From NCBI RefSeq assembly GCF_029338295.1, contig NZ_CP119791.1, positions 620,001 to 684,000 on the forward strand: a DNA stretch of 64,000 nucleotides. The letters run 5' to 3'. Within the stretch, counting starts at the first letter, position 1; each line of letters starts with the position of its first letter. Positions 61,140-64,000 of this stretch are shown here, one piece after another. The stretch is from Haladaptatus sp. QDMS2. Its GTDB lineage: Archaea > Halobacteriota > Halobacteria > Halobacteriales > Halococcaceae. Made by a program: the position numbers and the translations under genes. The notes beneath the pieces were generated by a model. That model was given only the letters and a program-made list of their open reading frames with translations, was not told where the DNA came from and did no database searches.

Positions 61140-61529
61140 TTACAACCGGTCGCGACCGGACCCAGCGTCGTCGAGACGGGACCGGAGCCAGTCGTGGATT
61201 CGAAGCCGAAGCGACGACTGCTCGCGGCGACTCGTGCGGTTGCGGCGAGGTGCTTCGTTTCGTGCGCGAATTCGTGCGACTCCCCAGCGTGACAGCGTCG
61301 GGAGCGTCGGAAGCGTCAGTCCAAATATACCTGTGACCCACCACGCCGGCGCGAAGAGTGCGACGAAGATGCCGACCGAGAGAAACCAGACGCCAACGAC
61401 GGCCATCAGGTGATTGACCGTGACGAGTTTCGCCGCTGCCTGTTCTCGTTCGCGTCGCGCAGATGTGGCGAGCGGCGAGTGCCCAGATTGGTCGCTATGG
61501 CGATACGATCCGCCAAGTTGCCCTGCCAT
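61140..61529 (-). CDS. small haloarchaeal membrane protein
   Basis: About 129 residues. A hydrophilic N-terminal half (MAGQLGGSYRHSDQSGHS) is followed by REREQAAAKLVTVNHLMAVVGVWFLSVGIFVALF and a second hydrophobic stretch WWVTGIFGLTL, then a long Arg-rich tail. The Arg content of the tail is unusual for haloarchaeal proteins and may bind acidic partners or nucleic acid. No family recognised. Confidence 0.55.
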   Translation of the reverse strand: MAGQLGGSYRHSDQSGHSPLATSARREREQAAAKLVTVNHLMAVVGVWFLSVGIFVALFAPAWWVTGIFGLTLPTLPTLSRWGVARIRARNEAPRRNRTSRREQSSLRLRIHDWLRSRLDDAGSGRDRL

Positions 61530-61635
61530 ACGTGAATATTCCGTGGCACCCACAAAAACCCCCGTCAGACCGAAGTCTGACGTGTTTCGAGCCGCGTACA
61601 GGTAATCGAAGACAACGTACCAGCTGTGTGGTGTG

Positions 61636-62682
61636 TTACCAGTCCATCCCACGCGGCGACTCAGGGGGCGAAAGCGGACTTTTCGGGAGGTCGGGCGTTG
61701 GCTCCGGGCGGTTGTACTCTTTAGGTGCCACGTCGTTCGCCGCGTCGGGGTAGAACAACGAGGCGAGCGCGTGGATGTGCTCGCGTCCGACGTCCAGTTC
61801 GAACTGGCCGCCGCCGTACAGTTGTATTCCGGCTTCCTGGCAGTATTCGATGCTCTCTAGCACCGATTCGACGCTGCCAAAGCGCGAGGGCTTGATGTTG
61901 AGCCAGTCGGGTTCCCACGGCAGGTTCGTGATGTCGTCGAGTCCGTGGATGGCCGCGTCCCACGAGACGCGCCCCTCGTGGCCCTCGAACAGCGGGCGCG
62001 TCTCCGGGGTGAGCGCAGGGTCCTCGATGACCGCCTCGGGGAGCCCTTCGATGACGCGCCGATAGAGTTCGGGGTCGGGTTCCTGGTCTACGTCCGTCCC
62101 CTCGTACTGGCCTTTCAGGTCGCAGACGCGCACCGCGCCGGTCGCCGCGAGTTCGGCGACGAGGGCGTCGTCCCACTCGCTGGTCGGGTCGAGTTTGAAC
62201 TCGTAGTCTCCATCGAACGAGAGCCACGTCTCGATGCGGTCTATCGAGGCGTCGGGGAGGCGCGTCGAGACGACGAACCGGACCGGGTCGTAGGTCAGGT
62301 CAAGCGCCTCGGCGAGGTTGGTGTCGGCCTGCCTGAGCGCGAGGTCGAGGGCGGCGCTCTCGAATCCCCACCGCCGGTATTCACGAAAGTCGGGGCGGCC
62401 CGGCTCGCGGCCGTGAAAGAGGTCCGTCTCGCCGAGGTGAGCGGAGAACTCAGCAAACGTCCACTCACCTTCGAGGTCGAACGTGGGGGCGGCGTCCACG
62501 AGGGCGCGGTGGTCTTCGGCCTCGTAAGTCACGTCTTCGCCACGACCGGTTTCACCGTCCCCGGACAGGGAGACTGTGGTCGAAAGTCGGGTGAAGTCAC
62601 TCGATGTTTCTGCTTCGTGGAGGTCGTACGAGACCGCGGAGATGGTGAGCGGCAGGTCTGAAAGCGCATCGAACAGTGCCAT
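61636..62682 (-). CDS. enolase-superfamily protein (o-succinylbenzoate synthase/muconate-lactonising-like)
   Basis: A 348-residue protein with an enolase-like barrel. Candidate metal/catalytic residues are Lys in EFKLDPTSE, Asp in VRVCDLKGQYEG, Glu in AVIEDPALT, Asp in VSWDAAIHG and Lys in LNIKPSRFGS. The N-terminal domain (LPLTISAVSYDLHEAET) is the capping part. This spacing suits dehydratases or racemases, but the substrate is unclear; no menaquinone genes are adjacent. The downstream end is Pro-rich. The start at 62682 is the first ATG with acidic coding character. Confidence 0.75.
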   Translation of the reverse strand: MALFDALSDLPLTISAVSYDLHEAETSSDFTRLSTTVSLSGDGETGRGEDVTYEAEDHRALVDAAPTFDLEGEWTFAEFSAHLGETDLFHGREPGRPDFREYRRWGFESAALDLALRQADTNLAEALDLTYDPVRFVVSTRLPDASIDRIETWLSFDGDYEFKLDPTSEWDDALVAELAATGAVRVCDLKGQYEGTDVDQEPDPELYRRVIEGLPEAVIEDPALTPETRPLFEGHEGRVSWDAAIHGLDDITNLPWEPDWLNIKPSRFGSVESVLESIEYCQEAGIQLYGGGQFELDVGREHIHALASLFYPDAANDVAPKEYNRPEPTPDLPKSPLSPPESPRGMDW

Positions 62683-62711
62683 GTACCCGCTTCGGGTGGA
62701 ATGCAGAAAAG

Positions 62712-62828
62712 TTAGGTCCCGCGCCAGTCCGTGACGACGGCGTAGATTTCGTAGGCGAAGATGGCGATGACGAGTGCCACCGACCCCCAGGCGAGGGCGG
62801 TAAACAGCGTCTGTCCAATTGCGCTCAT
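62712..62828 (-). CDS. 38-residue single-helix membrane protein coupled to a sodium:solute symporter
   Basis: A short gene whose ATG overlaps the symporter stop by four bases (ATGA). The protein reads MSAIGQTLFTALAWGSVALV then a continued hydrophobic helix and a short tail ending TDWRGT. Translational coupling and one strong helix suggest a small accessory subunit of the symporter. It would be missed by length cut-offs. Confidence 0.7.
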   Translation of the reverse strand: MSAIGQTLFTALAWGSVALVIAIFAYEIYAVVTDWRGT

Positions 62829-64000
62829 CGTTCTTCACCGCCGTCCGTTCGCAGGTCGTCGATTTGCCGCACTTCTCGCGAGAGTTGTCCGAGGTCGAAG
62901 CGCCCGGGAGTCACCTGTGAGAGCACGAGAATTGCGACGCCGGACACGACTGCCGCGCCGACGAACGAGTTGAAGAACGACGCCGTCGGGAGTTGGTCGC
63001 CAACCACTGGCAGGAGTGCGAGTGGGGCGCGCAGCGTCGGGAAGTACGCGAGGCCGACGACGAGGCCGAGTAGACTCGATACGAGTGCGCCCACGCCAGT
63101 CGCCTTCGCCGAGTAAAGTCCGTAGAGCAGCGGGATGAACGTCGCGGCGGCGAGCAGGTCGGCGACGAGGAAGATAGTCAGGACGCTGTAGCCCTGCGCG
63201 CCGACGAAGATTGCGGCGAGCGCGACGACGACGGTGAGCGCACGCGCCGCTTTGGTGAGCGTAGACCGGTCGGGGTCGTCCATGATGAGCGGCAGGTCGG
63301 CAGTGACGATGCTCGCGATGGCGTTGAACAGCGTGTCTGCGGTGCTCATCACGAGCAGGATGGCGAGGATGACGACGACGAGCGTCACCCACTCGGGGAA
63401 CGCGGCGTCCAGCACGAGGAAAAAGGAGATGTCCGCGTTGTAGCCCGCGCCGAACTCCGTGGTGACGAGGCCGAGGCCTGAAGCGGCGAGACCGAACAAC
63501 CCGGCGAGGAACACCATCGGAATCACGGTAATCGCGGCGATGGTGAACGACCGGGCGAGCGTGCGCTCGTCTTTCGCGGCGTAGATGCGCTGCCACCACG
63601 CCTGATTCAGCATTTCCGCTGCGAGTACGGCGACAGCGATGTACGCGCCGAATTCGAGGCCCGGCAGGAAGCCGGGGTCGAGCAGACTCGGGTTCGTGTC
63701 CGCGACGGTCTGGTAGATTTCGCCCGTCCCGCCGAGGGCGAGCAGTGCCCCGGCGAAGCCGATGGCGAGGATGGGCAGGATGACGAGCGTCTGGACGGTG
63801 TCCGTGAAGATGCTCGCCTTCAGGCCGCCGTAGCCGGTGTACGCGAGGACGAACAGGCCAACGAGCGCCGCCGTCTGCCACGTCGGTACTCCGGCGACGA
63901 GCGAGAGCGCGCCGGCGATGCCGGTCATCTCCGCGGCGAGGAAGATGAACATGTACGTGATGCTCACGATGAGGACGTAGGCGTACATCGCGCCACCGTA
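62825..64000 (-). CDS. sodium:solute symporter, 5' part beyond the window
   Basis: At least 391 residues of an SSS-family membrane carrier, reading open through the window edge, so the N-terminus is missing. It has about nine visible hydrophobic segments; AYTGYGGLKASIFTDTVQTL is the family signature near the start of the visible part. LNQAWWQRIYAAKDERTLARSF is a conserved cytoplasmic loop, and MSTADTLFNAIASIVTADLPL matches the sodium-site region. The solute is unknown (SSS members carry sugars, amino acids or organic acids). The small gene after it overlaps by four bases. Confidence 0.9.
   Translation of the reverse strand, partial: YGGAMYAYVLIVSITYMFIFLAAEMTGIAGALSLVAGVPTWQTAALVGLFVLAYTGYGGLKASIFTDTVQTLVILPILAIGFAGALLALGGTGEIYQTVADTNPSLLDPGFLPGLEFGAYIAVAVLAAEMLNQAWWQRIYAAKDERTLARSFTIAAITVIPMVFLAGLFGLAASGLGLVTTEFGAGYNADISFFLVLDAAFPEWVTLVVVILAILLVMSTADTLFNAIASIVTADLPLIMDDPDRSTLTKAARALTVVVALAAIFVGAQGYSVLTIFLVADLLAAATFIPLLYGLYSAKATGVGALVSSLLGLVVGLAYFPTLRAPLALLPVVGDQLPTASFFNSFVGAAVVSGVAILVLSQVTPGRFDLGQLSREVRQIDDLRTDGGEER

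Noticed and set aside
1-64000. CRISPR arrays, tRNA or rRNA genes, intact insertion sequences
   Set aside because: No regularly spaced repeats, cloverleaf-like sequence with a T-loop, rRNA-like region or transposase motif was seen on either strand by eye. A tRNAscan and IS search would settle this.

Overview
The window comes from a haloarchaeon (class Halobacteria). The proteins are very acidic, base composition is high in GC with AT-rich gaps, and promoters are TATA-type with ATG about 25-30 bases downstream (leaderless). Archaeal or haloarchaeal markers include the RFC large subunit, ribosomal protein L12/P1, a mevalonate-pathway HMG-CoA synthase, a GfcR-type regulator, Zn-dependent glucose dehydrogenase and Tat lipoproteins. 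Genus cannot be fixed from sequence alone. I see no rRNA, tRNA, CRISPR array, intact transposase or replication origin.

Layout. 0.2-11.5 kb: housekeeping and small conserved haloarchaeal genes (aldo/keto reductase, GerW-like protein, DMT transporter, CBS protein, RNase HI-like protein, DUF1684 protein, malic enzyme-phosphotransacetylase fusion, CtaA-like heme protein), interrupted by a low-GC phosphodiesterase gene at 3.0-4.6 kb. 11.5-14.8 kb: a complete polar amino acid ABC importer operon. 14.9-17.0 kb: rfcL and a membrane protein. 17.2-24.5 kb: a sugar-oxidation island with two divergent operons. The minus-strand operon is glucose dehydrogenase, GfcR and a TrmB-like regulator. The plus-strand operon is a HAD hydrolase, a KDG/KDPG aldolase-type protein, gluconate dehydratase and KDG kinase. 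Together they make a near-complete semi-phosphorylative Entner-Doudoroff route. 24.5-34.6 kb: a minus-strand sugar uptake and catabolism cluster with a Tat-exported binding protein, two permeases, an ATPase, a tiny membrane protein, two Gfo/Idh/MocA dehydrogenases around a TIM-barrel isomerase, a PfkB kinase and an aldo/keto reductase. It plausibly feeds glucose or a derivative to the adjacent island.

34.8-45.4 kb: an M24-fold protein that has lost most metal ligands, three tandem paralogous GNAT acetyltransferases, a fourth GNAT, a DUF457 membrane protein, a COG1709-type regulator, a one-CBS protein, HMG-CoA synthase, a pilin-like surface protein, and DUF2150, TatD and NYN proteins. 45.4-51.3 kb: a structured intergenic region, an exported rhodanese, and the glycine cleavage genes gcvT-gcvH and gcvPA-gcvPB. 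51.4-55.7 kb: an unknown membrane protein, an oligopeptide-type binding protein whose lobes appear circularly permuted, and a PAP2-family membrane enzyme.

55.7-58.8 kb: a low-density, lower-GC accessory stretch with a decayed methyltransferase, small membrane proteins, palindromes and a diverged repeat. 58.8-64.0 kb: TrkH potassium uptake, solitary rpl12, an enolase-superfamily protein and a sodium:solute symporter (cut by the window end) with a 38-residue membrane partner gene.

The most unusual items are the permuted binding protein (53.0-54.8 kb), the metal-depleted M24 protein, the two tiny membrane proteins tied to transporters, the AT-rich inverted repeat between the two Entner-Doudoroff operons, and several structured intergenic sequences without an assigned function.
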